A DNA stretch of 64,000 nt, taken from contig NZ_CP108006.1 of NCBI RefSeq assembly GCF_036127095.1, positions 6,625,501-6,689,500 of the forward strand, written 5' to 3'. The translations under genes were made by a program, and so were the position numbers. This stretch comes from Streptomyces sp. NBC_00335 (GTDB taxonomy: Bacteria > Actinomycetota > Actinomycetes > Streptomycetales > Streptomycetaceae). Below are positions 34,138-42,962 of this stretch, piece after piece (positions within the stretch are counted from its first letter, which is position 1; each line of letters opens with the position of its first letter). The notes below the pieces were generated by a model. The model saw only the letters and a list, made by a program, of their open reading frames with translations, searched no databases and was not told where the DNA came from.

Positions 34138-35031
34138 ATGCCGAACCTGCCCGATGTCGTGCTGTGGTCCATACCCGCCTTTGTCCTGCTCACCGTCATC
34201 GAGCTGGTGAGCTACCGCATCCATCCCGACGAGGACGCCGCCGGATACGAGACCAAGGACGCCGTCACCAGCCTCGGCATGGGGATCGGCAGCCTCGGCT
34301 TCGACTTCCTCTGGAAGATCCCGATCGTCGCGATCTACACCGCCGTCTACGAGCTCACCCCGCTGCGCGTCCCCGTCCTGTGGTGGACCATCCCGCTGAT
34401 GCTGCTCGCCCAGGACTTCCTCTACTACTGGCAGCACCGAGGCCACCACGTCATCCGGATCCTGTGGGCCTGCCACGTCGTCCACCACAGCAGCCGCAAG
34501 TTCAACCTCACCACCGCCCTGCGCCAGCCCTGGACCAGCGCCACCTCCTGGCCGTTCTACCTCCCGATGATCGCGCTGGGCGTGCACCCGGCCGCCATCG
34601 CCTTCTGCTACTCGGTCAACCTCGTCTACCAGTTCTGGATCCACACCGAGCGCATCGACAAACTGCCCCGGCCGATCGAGTACGTCTTCAACTCCCCCTC
34701 CCACCACCGCGTCCACCACGCCTCCCAAGGCGGCTACCTGGACCGGAACTTCGGCGGCATCCTGATCGTCTGGGACCGGATGTTCGGCTCCTGGGTCGGT
34801 GAGACCGACAAGCCCGTCTTCGGCCTCACCAAGAACATCGGCACCTACAACCCGCTGCGCGTCGCCACCCACGAGTACGCCTCCATCGCCCGCGACGTCC
34901 GCGGGGCCACCACCTGGCGCGAGCGCGCCGGACGCGTCTTCCGCGGCCCCGGCTGGCAGCCCGCGCAGACGGCGCAGACCGCCCCGGCCGAGGCGCCCGC
35001 GCCCGCCCCCGCCCCGGAGCACGCCGCGTGA
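34138..35031 (+). CDS. Sterol desaturase/fatty-acid hydroxylase superfamily protein
   Basis: A 297-residue integral membrane di-iron protein. Four or five hydrophobic segments and the family's histidine boxes are visible: YYWQHRGHHVIRILW, ACHVVHHSSRKFN, FNSPSHHRVHHASQGGYLD. The last 30 residues are Ala/Pro/Gln-rich. TATGGT at 34126-34131 lies seven bases before the ATG, so the mRNA is probably leaderless. Its stop overlaps the GTG of a lysoplasmalogenase-like gene. Lysoplasmalogenases cleave vinyl-ether lipids, so the pair may act on ether or alkenyl lipids. That is an inference from adjacency only. Confidence 0.88.
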   Translation: MPNLPDVVLWSIPAFVLLTVIELVSYRIHPDEDAAGYETKDAVTSLGMGIGSLGFDFLWKIPIVAIYTAVYELTPLRVPVLWWTIPLMLLAQDFLYYWQHRGHHVIRILWACHVVHHSSRKFNLTTALRQPWTSATSWPFYLPMIALGVHPAAIAFCYSVNLVYQFWIHTERIDKLPRPIEYVFNSPSHHRVHHASQGGYLDRNFGGILIVWDRMFGSWVGETDKPVFGLTKNIGTYNPLRVATHEYASIARDVRGATTWRERAGRVFRGPGWQPAQTAQTAPAEAPAPAPAPEHAA

Positions 35032-35753
35032 GCGCCACCGGATCCACCGAGCGCGCGGGGTCCCGTACGCCCGCCTGGGCGCGCCCCGCCATCCCCCCGG
35101 GCTCCGGCTTCGCCACGAAGGCGCTGCTCGTCGCCTTCGCCGCCGCCACCGCCCTGGACCTCGGGTCGCTGCTGGCGGGCTGGCACACCGGGCACCTCAT
35201 CGCCAAGCCGCTGCTGATGCCGCTGCTCGTCGCCTACGTGATCACCCTGCGCGCCCCCAAGCTGCTGATCGCGGCCCTGCTGTTCGGCTGGGGCGGGGAC
35301 CTGGCCCTGCTCTTCGACGCCGATGTGGCCTTCCTGATCGGCATGGGCTCCTTCGCCGCCGGGCACGTCTGCTATCTCGCGCTCTTCGGCCGCCGCCGTA
35401 CGGGCCCCCTGCTCGGGGCCGCGTACGCCGCCGCGCTGCTGTCCACCGTCACCCTGCTCTGGGGCGACCTGCCCGCGGAGCTGCGCATCCCGGTCGCCGG
35501 GTACAGCCTGCTGCTGACCGCCATGGCCTACCGCTCCAGCGCCCTGGGACGGCGGGCCGGGCTCGGCGGGGCCCTGTTCCTGCTCTCCGACACGCTCATC
35601 GCCACCGGGGTCGCCGAGTGGCCCCAGCTGCCCCGTCCGGACTTCTGGGTCATGGCCACCTACGTGGCGGCCCAGTACCTGCTGGCCACGGGAGCACTCG
35701 CGGCGCAGCGGGCGTACGGTAGGGAGGCCCTACAGGGCTCAACCATTTCCTAG
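35028..35753 (+). CDS. Lysoplasmalogenase-like membrane protein (YhhN/TMEM86 family)
   Basis: A 241-residue protein with about eight membrane helices. Family pattern: HLIAKPLLMPLLVAYVIT, then LLFGWGGDLALLF and FLIGMGSFAAGHVCYLALF, with the conserved acidic residue in GGDLALL; LFLLSDTLIA in the second half. YhhN/TMEM86 proteins hydrolyse the vinyl-ether bond of lysoplasmalogens. The start overlaps the upstream stop (GTGA), so it is coupled to the desaturase-family gene. The first 30 residues are polar and Pro-rich, before the first helix. Confidence 0.82.
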   Translation: MSATGSTERAGSRTPAWARPAIPPGSGFATKALLVAFAAATALDLGSLLAGWHTGHLIAKPLLMPLLVAYVITLRAPKLLIAALLFGWGGDLALLFDADVAFLIGMGSFAAGHVCYLALFGRRRTGPLLGAAYAAALLSTVTLLWGDLPAELRIPVAGYSLLLTAMAYRSSALGRRAGLGGALFLLSDTLIATGVAEWPQLPRPDFWVMATYVAAQYLLATGALAAQRAYGREALQGSTIS

Positions 35754-35771
35754 CCGGAGGATTGCACCACC

Positions 35772-36815
35772 ATGCGCGCCACCGTCATCCACGCCCCGCA
35801 CGACATCCGCGTGGAGGAGGTGCCCGACGCTGCGATCCAGCGCCCCGAGGACGCCGTCGTCCGCGTCCTGCGTGCCTGCATCTGCGGCAGCGACCTGTGG
35901 GCCTACCGCGGCGAGGCCAAGCGCCAGCCGGGCCAGCGGATCGGCCACGAGTTCCTCGGCGTCGTCGAGGAGACCGGCTCCGCCGTCTCCGGCCTGCGCG
36001 CCGGAGACCTCGTCGTCGCCCCCTTCATGTGGTCCGACGGCACCTGCGCCTACTGCTCCGAGGGGCTCTACACCTCCTGCGAGCACGGCGGCTTCTGGGG
36101 CTCGGTCGGCCACGACGGCGGCCAGGGCGAGGCCGTCCGGGTCCCGCACGCCGACGGCACGCTGGTGAAGCTGCCCGCCGACGCCGCCTCCGACGACCAC
36201 CTGCTGACCGCGCTGCTCGCGCTGTCCGACGTCATGGGGACCGGCCACCACGCCGCGCTCGGCGCGGGGGTCCGCAAGGGCTCCACGGTCGCCGTCGTCG
36301 GCGACGGCGCGGTCGGCCTGTGCGGGGTCCTCGCGGCCAAGCGCCTGGGCGCCGACCGGATCATCGCACTGGGCCGGCACGCCGTCCGTACGGACATCGC
36401 CAAGCTCTTCGGGGCCACCGACGTGGTCGCCGAGCGCGGCGAGGCCGCCGAGGCGGCCGTGCGCGAGCTCACCGGCGGCCAGGGCGCCCACTCGGTCATC
36501 GAGGCGGTCGGCACGGAGCAGTCCATGCGCACCGCCGTGAACATCGCCCGCGACGGCGGGGCCATCGGCTACGTCGGCGTCCCGCACGGCAGCGGCACCG
36601 GCCTCGACCTCGGGGTCATGTTCGACCGCAACCTCACCCTGCGCGGCGGGGTCGCGCCGGTCCGCGCGTACATCCCCGAGCTGCTCGCGGACGTGCTCAG
36701 CGGCGCGATCGACCCGTCGCCGGTCTTCGACCGGGCCGTCACCCTGGACGAGGTGCCGGAGGGCTACCGGGCGATGGACGACCGCAGCGCGCTGAAGGTC
36801 ATGATCAAGCCCTGA
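35772..36815 (+). CDS. Zinc-dependent alcohol dehydrogenase
   Basis: A 347-residue medium-chain dehydrogenase. N-terminal GroES-like domain with the catalytic Cys in ACICGSDLWAYRG and the next ligand in GHEFLGVVEETG; structural-zinc cysteines in DGTCAYCSEGLYTSCEHGG. Rossmann domain with VAVVGDGAVGLCGVLAAK, then GADRIIALGRH and VIEAVGTEQS. ATG 35772 has TAGCCGGAGGATTG upstream. It follows the lysoplasmalogenase gene by 18 bases, possibly co-transcribed, and is followed by a strong hairpin. Substrate unknown. Confidence 0.92.
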   Translation: MRATVIHAPHDIRVEEVPDAAIQRPEDAVVRVLRACICGSDLWAYRGEAKRQPGQRIGHEFLGVVEETGSAVSGLRAGDLVVAPFMWSDGTCAYCSEGLYTSCEHGGFWGSVGHDGGQGEAVRVPHADGTLVKLPADAASDDHLLTALLALSDVMGTGHHAALGAGVRKGSTVAVVGDGAVGLCGVLAAKRLGADRIIALGRHAVRTDIAKLFGATDVVAERGEAAEAAVRELTGGQGAHSVIEAVGTEQSMRTAVNIARDGGAIGYVGVPHGSGTGLDLGVMFDRNLTLRGGVAPVRAYIPELLADVLSGAIDPSPVFDRAVTLDEVPEGYRAMDDRSALKVMIKP

Positions 36816-36890
36816 CGGAAGGGCCGTAGGGCCACGGGGCCACAGGGGCCGCAGCACCGTGGCGACCCGGCAGCGCCGGAACGCGAGGAA

Positions 36891-36920
36891 GGGCCGGGCG
36901 GGATGTTCCCCGCCCGGCCC
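36891..36920. terminator. Bidirectional hairpin terminator
   Basis: Arms GGGCCGGGCGGG (36891-36902) and CCCGCCCGGCCC (36909-36920), loop ATGTTC, followed by TTCTGTGT. It lies between convergent genes (alcohol dehydrogenase and subtilase). Confidence 0.85.
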
Positions 36921-36954
36921 TTCTGTGTCTCAGCGTGTCAGCGGATTCCGCCGG

Positions 36955-38499
36955 TTACTTGACGGCCTTCAGCGCGTCGACCACGCCGTGACCGTAGTAC
37001 CCCGTCTGGCCCCAGCCGCTCTCGCAGGTGGTGGCGTCGACCAGGGTGCCCGCGGCGTTGTAGATCTGCGACGGGCAGTCGGCCTTGGTGGCCTGGAACT
37101 TGAGCATCGCCTGGATCATCGCGGGCGTGGCGTACGGGTGGGCGCTCTTGAGGAGCGCCGCGACACCGGCGACGTGCGGGGCGGCCATCGAGGTGCCCTG
37201 CTTGTAGCCGTAGCCGCCGCCCGGGACCGTCGACAGCACGCGGCCGTTGGCGTCCGGGGTGGCCGGGATCTGCCACTTGTCGCCACCGGGGGCGGCGACG
37301 TCGACGACTCCGAGGCCGTAGCTGGAGTAGTACGAGCGCAGGCCCTTGTCACCGGTCGCCGACACCGTGACCACGCCCGGGAGCTGGGTGGGCAGGTCGA
37401 AGCAGACGCTCGGGTCGATGGTGCGCGGCACCGGGGTGGTGTCGTTCGGGCTGGTGTCGTCGAGGATCGACTCGCCGGCCAGGTCGTGGTTGGAGTTGCC
37501 GGCGGAGGCCACGTGCAGCGTGCCCTTGCGCTCGGAGTACTTGGTGGCCCGGCCGATGGCCTCCACCAGCGCCTTCTGGTCGTCGTCCGCCTTGCAGTTG
37601 TAGAGCCAGGGGTCGACGTAGTAGCTGTTGTTGGTCACCTCGATCCCCTTCTCGGCGGCGAACATGAAGCCGCAGACGACCGCCTCGGTGTAGAAGAGGC
37701 TGGTGCCGGGCTCGCTCACCTTGATGCCGGCGACCTTGACGCCCGGCGCGACACCACTGATGCCGACGCCGTTGCGCGGGGCCGCGATGGTGCCGGCCAC
37801 GTGCGTGCCGTGGTCGCTGCCGTCCACGTACGGACGCCAGGCGCCCTCGCTGGTGTCCGCGACGCCGCCGACACAGTTGGCCGACTGCTCCTTGGAGAAG
37901 TTCGGCGCGATATCGGGGTGAGTGTCGTCGACACCCGTGTCGATGACGCCCACAGTGACGTTCCGGCTGCCATCGTTGATCTTGTGAGCCTGATCGGCCT
38001 TGATCGTCCGCAGGTCCCACTGGTTGGACTCCAGCGGCTCCTGACCCTCCTGGGCCGCCGCTGCCGCCTTGGCGGCGTCCGCCGCGCTCAGCTGCTGCGT
38101 CGCGCCCTCGTCGGTGGTCTGCACCGCCGAGAGGGGGGCCGTACGGGTGGCGCCGACCGAGTCGAACAGACCGCGGTTGGCGCGCAGCTGCTTGGCGAAG
38201 TCGGGGTTCTGGGAGTGCGCGACGACGACCCCGATCTGCTCATAGGCCGTCACCACCGTTCCACCGGCCCGCTCGATGGCCTTCTTCGCCGCCTTCACCG
38301 TGGCATACGTCTTCAGGTTCGCCACGTACGACAGCTTCGGGCCGGTCGTCTCGGCCGTAGAGGTCGTAGCCGCGTCCGCCGTGATGCTCAGCGGTGCGGC
38401 TGAGGCCGCGACCGAAGGCAGGAAGGCGAGCGAGGCGGTGAGCGCCAGGCCGACCGGTATGGCGAGGGCACGCCGGCGGCCGGATCCCAGATGAGCCAT
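36955..38499 (-). CDS. Secreted subtilisin-like serine protease (S8)
   Basis: A 514-residue pre-pro-protease. Signal peptide (about 1-38: RRRALAIPVGLALTASLAFLPSVAASAAP), an inhibitor-I9-like propeptide (about 45-165) and a subtilase domain. Catalytic residues are visible: Asp in VGVIDTGVDDTHPD, His in DGSDHGTHVAGTIAAP, Ser in GTSMAAPHVAGVAALLK, with the oxyanion Asn in TLHVASAGNSNHD. The mature domain runs to the C-terminus without anchor or cell-wall motif, so it should be released. ATG 38499. Monocistronic, transcribed away from the acetate permease genes. A Streptomyces exoprotease; precise role unknown. Confidence 0.93.
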   Translation of the reverse strand: MAHLGSGRRRALAIPVGLALTASLAFLPSVAASAAPLSITADAATTSTAETTGPKLSYVANLKTYATVKAAKKAIERAGGTVVTAYEQIGVVVAHSQNPDFAKQLRANRGLFDSVGATRTAPLSAVQTTDEGATQQLSAADAAKAAAAAQEGQEPLESNQWDLRTIKADQAHKINDGSRNVTVGVIDTGVDDTHPDIAPNFSKEQSANCVGGVADTSEGAWRPYVDGSDHGTHVAGTIAAPRNGVGISGVAPGVKVAGIKVSEPGTSLFYTEAVVCGFMFAAEKGIEVTNNSYYVDPWLYNCKADDDQKALVEAIGRATKYSERKGTLHVASAGNSNHDLAGESILDDTSPNDTTPVPRTIDPSVCFDLPTQLPGVVTVSATGDKGLRSYYSSYGLGVVDVAAPGGDKWQIPATPDANGRVLSTVPGGGYGYKQGTSMAAPHVAGVAALLKSAHPYATPAMIQAMLKFQATKADCPSQIYNAAGTLVDATTCESGWGQTGYYGHGVVDALKAVK

Positions 38500-38756
38500 G
38501 GGTTCTCCAGATCATCCTTGAAAAAAAGCCGTCCGGGCGCGGTCGCGACGGACGGGTTCATGACAGGCGAACTTAGCGTTTCTGTTCCCCTCTGCGCCAT
38601 TAGTTCGAGGAATCAGTTCCCAAAGAAACAAACAGGTGTTGAACCACCCCGACGCGCCGGACGTGCCGTTGACAGGGGGATCGGCACCACCGTCCCCCCA
38701 CGGAGGTTGTTTTGTCCGTCATCCCCACCGCACCCGCGTCACAAGGAGAGTCCCCC

Positions 38757-39122
38757 GTGACCACCGAAGCAGCGCCGCCCCCGGGCAGCGCGGGAACGCC
38801 GCCGGCGACCCCCGCGGCCGAAGAGTTCGTACGCGTCCAGCAGAGCGAGGAGTTCGCCGAGCTGCGCCGCGCGCACCGCTCCTTCGCCTTCCCGCTCACC
38901 GTGGCGTTCATCGCCTGGTACCTGCTCTACGTCCTGCTCTCCAACTACGCGGGCGGCTTCATGGGGACGAAGCTCTTCGGCAACATCAACGTGGCCCTCG
39001 TCCTGGGCCTCGGCCAGTTCGCGACGACCTTCCTCATCGCCTGGCTGTACTCGCGCCACGCGGCGGCCCAGCTCGACCCCAGGGCCTCGGCCATCAAGGC
39101 AAGGATGGAGGCGGGCGAATGA
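38757..39122 (+). CDS. DUF485 membrane protein, partner of the acetate permease
   Basis: A 121-residue protein with two membrane helices (about 45-65 and 83-103): FAFPLTVAFIAWYLLYVLLSNYAGGFM and NVALVLGLGQFATTFLIAWLYSRHA. It matches the DUF485 family (YjcH), which almost always precedes actP-type symporter genes. GTG 38757 is selected because AAGGAG lies 8 bases upstream; a TTG at 38712 also has a GGAGG, and would add 15 residues. Its stop overlaps the ATG of the permease (ATGA), so the pair is coupled. Confidence 0.88.
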   Translation: MTTEAAPPPGSAGTPPATPAAEEFVRVQQSEEFAELRRAHRSFAFPLTVAFIAWYLLYVLLSNYAGGFMGTKLFGNINVALVLGLGQFATTFLIAWLYSRHAAAQLDPRASAIKARMEAGE

Positions 39123-40774
39123 GCGCCCCGCTGTACGTGGCGGTCGCCGGTGCGGCCACGGCGGGTACGACCACCGCCGCAGGCGCCTCCGAGCACCGCC
39201 CGCTGATCATCACCCTGTTCGGGCTGTTCGTCGTCGCCACCCTGGCCATCACGATCTGGGCCGGACGCCAGACCAAGGACGCCGCCGACTTCTACGCGGG
39301 CGGCCGCCAGTTCACCGGATTCCAGAACGGCCTGGCCATCTCCGGCGACTACATGTCCGCCGCGTCCTTCCTCGGCATCGCCGGAGCCATCGCGCTCTTC
39401 GGCTACGACGGCTTCCTCTACTCGATCGGCTTCCTCGTCGCCTGGCTGGTGGCCCTGCTCCTGGTCGCCGAGCCGCTGCGCAACTCCGGCCGCTACACGA
39501 TGGGCGACGTGCTCGCCTACCGGATGCGCCAGCGCCCCGTACGCACCGCCGCCGGCACCTCCACCATCGTGGTCTCGATCTTCTACCTGCTCGCCCAGAT
39601 GGCCGGCGCCGGCGTGCTCGTCTCGCTGCTCCTCGGCATCACCAGTGACTTCGGCAAGGTCGTCATCGTCTCGCTGGTCGGCGTCCTGATGATCCTCTAC
39701 GTCACCATCGGCGGGATGAAGGGCACCACCTGGGTCCAGATGATCAAGGCCGTGCTGCTGATCGCGGGCACGCTGCTGATCACCTTCCTGGTCCTGTGGA
39801 AGTTCAACTTCAACATCTCCGACCTGCTCGGCAAGGCCGCCGACAACAGCGGGCAGGGCGTCAAGTTCCTGGAGCCGGGCCTGAAGTACGGCAAGGACTC
39901 GCTCTCGAAGCTGGACTTCCTCTCGCTGGGCCTCGCCCTGGTCCTGGGCACCGCCGGCCTGCCGCACATCCTGATCCGCTTCTACACGGTCCCCACGGCC
40001 AAGGCCGCCCGTAAGTCCGTGAACTGGGCCATCGGCATCATCGGCGCCTTCTACCTGATGACGATCGTCCTCGGCTTCGGCGCCGCCGCCCTGCTCAAGC
40101 GGGCCGACATCATCGCCTCCAACAAGGCCGGCACCACCGCGGCCCCGCTGCTCGCGCAGGAGATCGGCGGCGGTTCGGGCTCCACCGGCGGCGCGGTCCT
40201 GCTCGCCGTGATCTCGGCGGTGGCCTTCGCCACGATCCTCGCGGTCGTCGCGGGCCTGACCCTGGCCTCCTCCTCTTCCTTCGCCCACGACATCTACGTG
40301 AACGTGATCCGCAAGGGCAAGGCCACCGAGAAGGAAGAGGTACGGGCGGCCCGCTGGTCCACCGTGGTCATCGGAGCCGTGGCCATCGGTCTCGGCGCCC
40401 TGGCCCGCGACCTCAACGTGGCGGGCCTCGTCGCCCTGGCCTTCGCGGTCGCCGCCTCCGCCAACCTGCCGACGATCCTCTACAGCCTCTTCTGGAAGCG
40501 CTTCACCACCCAGGGCGCCCTGTGGTCCATCTACGGCGGCCTGATCTCCTCGGTCGTCCTGGTGCTGTTCTCGCCGGTCCTCTCCGGCAAGCCCACCTCG
40601 ATGTTCAAGGGCGCCGACTTCTACTGGTTCCCCCTGGAGAACCCCGGCATCATCTCCATCCCCCTCGGCTTCCTGCTGGGGTGGCTGGGAACCGTCCTCT
40701 CCAAGGAGAAGGCCGACCCCCAGAAGTTCGCCGAGCTGGAGGTCCGGTCGCTCACCGGAACCGGCGCGCACTGA
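39119..40774 (+). CDS. actP: Cation/acetate symporter (sodium:solute symporter family)
   Basis: A 551-residue SSS-family transporter with about thirteen membrane segments. Visible are ADFYAGGRQFTGFQNGLAISGDYMSAASFLG, GFLYSIGFLVAWLVALLLVAEPLRNSGRYTMGDVLAYRMR and the central GTAGLPHILIRFYTVPTAKAARKSV. These are typical of ActP/MctC acetate or monocarboxylate permeases. Together with the DUF485 partner it probably imports acetate, propionate or pyruvate. A 15-base perfect hairpin follows the stop. The substrate range cannot be settled from the sequence. Confidence 0.92.
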   Translation: MSAPLYVAVAGAATAGTTTAAGASEHRPLIITLFGLFVVATLAITIWAGRQTKDAADFYAGGRQFTGFQNGLAISGDYMSAASFLGIAGAIALFGYDGFLYSIGFLVAWLVALLLVAEPLRNSGRYTMGDVLAYRMRQRPVRTAAGTSTIVVSIFYLLAQMAGAGVLVSLLLGITSDFGKVVIVSLVGVLMILYVTIGGMKGTTWVQMIKAVLLIAGTLLITFLVLWKFNFNISDLLGKAADNSGQGVKFLEPGLKYGKDSLSKLDFLSLGLALVLGTAGLPHILIRFYTVPTAKAARKSVNWAIGIIGAFYLMTIVLGFGAAALLKRADIIASNKAGTTAAPLLAQEIGGGSGSTGGAVLLAVISAVAFATILAVVAGLTLASSSSFAHDIYVNVIRKGKATEKEEVRAARWSTVVIGAVAIGLGALARDLNVAGLVALAFAVAASANLPTILYSLFWKRFTTQGALWSIYGGLISSVVLVLFSPVLSGKPTSMFKGADFYWFPLENPGIISIPLGFLLGWLGTVLSKEKADPQKFAELEVRSLTGTGAH

Positions 40775-40826
40775 CACCCTGCACCGCAGCGCCAGTACAT
40801 CTCAGAGGATTGCTCCGAGCACCCAG

Positions 40827-40862
40827 CGTGGCCGTGTCGTATTTCCCTACGACACGGCCACG
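40827..40862 (+). terminator. Hairpin terminator after the acetate permease gene
   Basis: Perfect 15-base arms (CGTGGCCGTGTCGTA and TACGACACGGCCACG) around TTTCCC, about 50 bases after the permease stop. Confidence 0.88.
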
Positions 40863-40986
40863 CCTCGTCTCGTTCATTCGGGCACCCCTAGATGACACGG
40901 GGTTCGCGTAGGCTCGTCAGTAGCGCTCGTAATCTCATCCGCTATGGCGCAAACCTCTACAAACCGGACAGGGGAGGGGGCTCACA

Positions 40987-41976
40987 GTGCTTCTCGACAC
41001 TTACGGCCGCGTGGCCACTGACCTGCGTGTCTCGCTCACCGACCGGTGCAATCTGCGCTGTACGTATTGCATGCCCGAGGAGGGCCTGCAGTGGCTCGGC
41101 AAGTCCGATCTGCTCAGTGACGACGAGATCGTCCGGCTGATCCGCATCGCCGTCACCCAGCTCGGGATCAAGGAAGTCCGCTTCACCGGCGGCGAGCCGC
41201 TGCTGCGCCCCGGCCTCGTCGGGATCGTCGAGCAGTGCGCGGCCCTGGAGCCCCGCCCCAAGATGTCGCTGACCACCAACGGCATCGGCCTCAAGCGCAC
41301 CGCGCAGGCCCTCAAGGCGGCCGGCCTGGACCGGGTGAACGTTTCCCTGGACACCCTGCGGCCCGAGGTCTTCAAGACCCTGACCCGCCGCGACCGCCAC
41401 AAGGACGTCATCGAGGGCATGGCCGCCGCCCGCGACGCCGGCCTCACCCCCGTCAAGGTCAACGCGGTGCTGATGCCCGGACTCAACGACGACGAGGCCC
41501 CCGACCTGCTGGCCTGGGCCGTGGAGAACGAGTACGAGCTCCGCTTCATCGAGCAGATGCCGCTCGATGCCCAGCACGGCTGGAAGCGCGACGGCATGAT
41601 CACCGCCGGTGACATCCTGGAATCCCTGCGCACCCGCTTCACGCTCACCGAAGAAGGCTCCGAGGAGCGCGGCTCCGCCCCGGCCGAGCGCTGGGTCGTC
41701 GACGGCGGCCCGGCCACCGTCGGCGTCATCGCCTCGGTCACCCGCCCGTTCTGCGGCGCCTGCGACCGTACGCGCCTCACGGCCGACGGCCAGATCCGTA
41801 CGTGCCTCTTCGCCACCGAGGAGTCCGACCTGCGCGCCGCCCTGCGCTCGGGCGCCCCGGACGAGGAGATCGCCCGCCTGTGGAAGGTGGCGATGTGGGG
41901 CAAGAAGGCCGGGTCCGGCCTCGACGACCCGACCTTCCTGCAGCCCGACCGCCCGATGTCGGCGATCGGCGGCTGA
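40987..41976 (+). CDS. moaA: GTP 3',8-cyclase, molybdenum cofactor synthesis
   Basis: Radical SAM enzyme converting GTP to 3',8-cH2GTP, the first step of molybdopterin synthesis. It has 329 residues. The N-terminal radical SAM cluster is CNLRCTYC (DRCNLRCTYCMPEEG); RFTGGEPLLRPGL follows. The C-terminal [4Fe-4S] cluster cysteines are in RPFCGACDRTRLTADGQIRTCLF, and the essential C-terminal Gly-Gly is present (SAIGG). GTG 40987 with GGGGAGGGGG upstream. It stands alone here; other moa genes are not in this window. Confidence 0.96.
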   Translation: MLLDTYGRVATDLRVSLTDRCNLRCTYCMPEEGLQWLGKSDLLSDDEIVRLIRIAVTQLGIKEVRFTGGEPLLRPGLVGIVEQCAALEPRPKMSLTTNGIGLKRTAQALKAAGLDRVNVSLDTLRPEVFKTLTRRDRHKDVIEGMAAARDAGLTPVKVNAVLMPGLNDDEAPDLLAWAVENEYELRFIEQMPLDAQHGWKRDGMITAGDILESLRTRFTLTEEGSEERGSAPAERWVVDGGPATVGVIASVTRPFCGACDRTRLTADGQIRTCLFATEESDLRAALRSGAPDEEIARLWKVAMWGKKAGSGLDDPTFLQPDRPMSAIGG

Positions 41977-42006
41977 CCTCCGCCGCCGGCGACGGCTCGG
42001 AGCGAC

Positions 42007-42048
42007 CCCGAGGGCTCGCAGTGGCTACGGCCGCTGTGAGCCCTCGGG
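42007..42048. terminator. Hairpin between moaA and a convergent small gene
   Basis: CCCGAGGGCTC (42007-42017) pairs with GAGCCCTCGGG (42038-42048), with inner CAGTGGC/GCCGCTG pairing. The right arm lies inside the end of the opposing gene. Serves moaA and possibly the small gene. Confidence 0.75.
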
Positions 42049-42315
42049 CGCTTCCCACTCGTCGAGCTTCACGACGTCCTTGAGGAAACCGCGGACCCCC
42101 AGGAACTGGGACAGGTGCTCGCGGTGCTCCTCGCACGCCAGCCAGGTCTTGCGGCGCTCGGGGGTGTGCAGCTTCGGGTTGTTCCACGCCAGGACCCAGG
42201 CGGCGTTGTCGCGGCAGCCCTTGGCGGAGCAGGTGGGTGCGTCGGCGGCGGGGACGTCGTCGAGGGGCGCGTCGTCGCCGGAAGCGTCGTTCAGAGGTGC
42301 GTCTAGGGGAGTCAC
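42025..42315 (-). CDS. Small Cys/His protein of unknown function
   Basis: A 96-residue protein. The first 28 residues are an imperfect Asp/Ala/Pro repeat (DAPLND...DDAPLDDVPAADAP). The conserved part follows: PTCSAKGCRDNAAWVLAWNNPKLH, then TWLACEEHREHLSQFLGVRGFLKDVV. Two CxxxxC/CxxH pairs suggest one bound metal. Similar actinomycete proteins carry misleading 'acetone carboxylase' labels as I recall; nothing here supports that. GTG 42315 is uncertain because of the repetitive N-terminus. Convergent with moaA. Confidence 0.7.
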   Translation of the reverse strand: MTPLDAPLNDASGDDAPLDDVPAADAPTCSAKGCRDNAAWVLAWNNPKLHTPERRKTWLACEEHREHLSQFLGVRGFLKDVVKLDEWEAPEGSQRP

Positions 42316-42451
42316 GGCTCAACCCTAAGACGGAATGGCGACGCCGAGCAGCCACGGGGGGAGCTGCCCGGCGTCGGTCCGTCGCTCCGACGGGGGATGC
42401 GGAGCGCGTAGGCAGTATGTCACGCAGGACCCGGTGCGGTGCACTGGAACT

Positions 42452-42784
42452 TCATGATTGATCTGAGCTTTTCTTGAGGTTCCCGTCGCCCAGAGCGGGG
42501 CGTACGGGCGCCGGCATGAAGTGGGACGGCAGGGAGGGCGTCGATTCGCGCCCCGCGTTGGCGATGACCACCGCGATGTACGGCAGCAGCGCCCCCGCGA
42601 CGAGCGTCACGATGGCCACGGGCCGCTGCACGTTCCACAGCACGATCGTCGCGACGACCGACAGGGTTCTGATCAGCATCGAGATCACGTACCGGCGCTG
42701 ACGTCCCCGGACGTCCTCGGCGAGGCTCATCCGCGCCCCCGTGATCCGGAAGACCTCGGACCCGTTCCGCTTCGTCCGCTCCAC
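42452..42784 (-). CDS. DUF3099-type small membrane protein
   Basis: A 110-residue protein: a short conserved start (ERTKRNGSEVFRITGARMSLAEDV), a basic RGRQRRYVISMLIRT, then two hydrophobic helices (about 35-55 and 60-80) and a polar tail ending KKSSDQS. The pattern matches DUF3099 proteins of actinomycetes, function unknown. GTG 42784 is chosen from the conserved start; the frame is open further upstream to 43129, but those sequences are not protein-like. Divergent from the GlsB-family gene. Confidence 0.72.
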   Translation of the reverse strand: MERTKRNGSEVFRITGARMSLAEDVRGRQRRYVISMLIRTLSVVATIVLWNVQRPVAIVTLVAGALLPYIAVVIANAGRESTPSLPSHFMPAPVRPALGDGNLKKSSDQS

Positions 42785-42962
42785 AACCCACCACCCGATC
42801 GATCGCCGGACACTCCCCGGCCCGGACGCCTCCACGGTACGCCGCGTGCCCCCGGACGGGCAGAGCGGGTGTCCCCCGAATGGCGCTGTCCGAAATGCGC
42901 AGTAGGCCGGATGGGTCGAGACTGGGCCCACATGCGCACAACGCGCCAGGAGGAGGCTCGAC

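Noticed and set aside
40863..40986. Molybdenum-cofactor riboswitch before moaA
   Set aside because: Only 124 bases, and no recognisable conserved core or stem arrangement.
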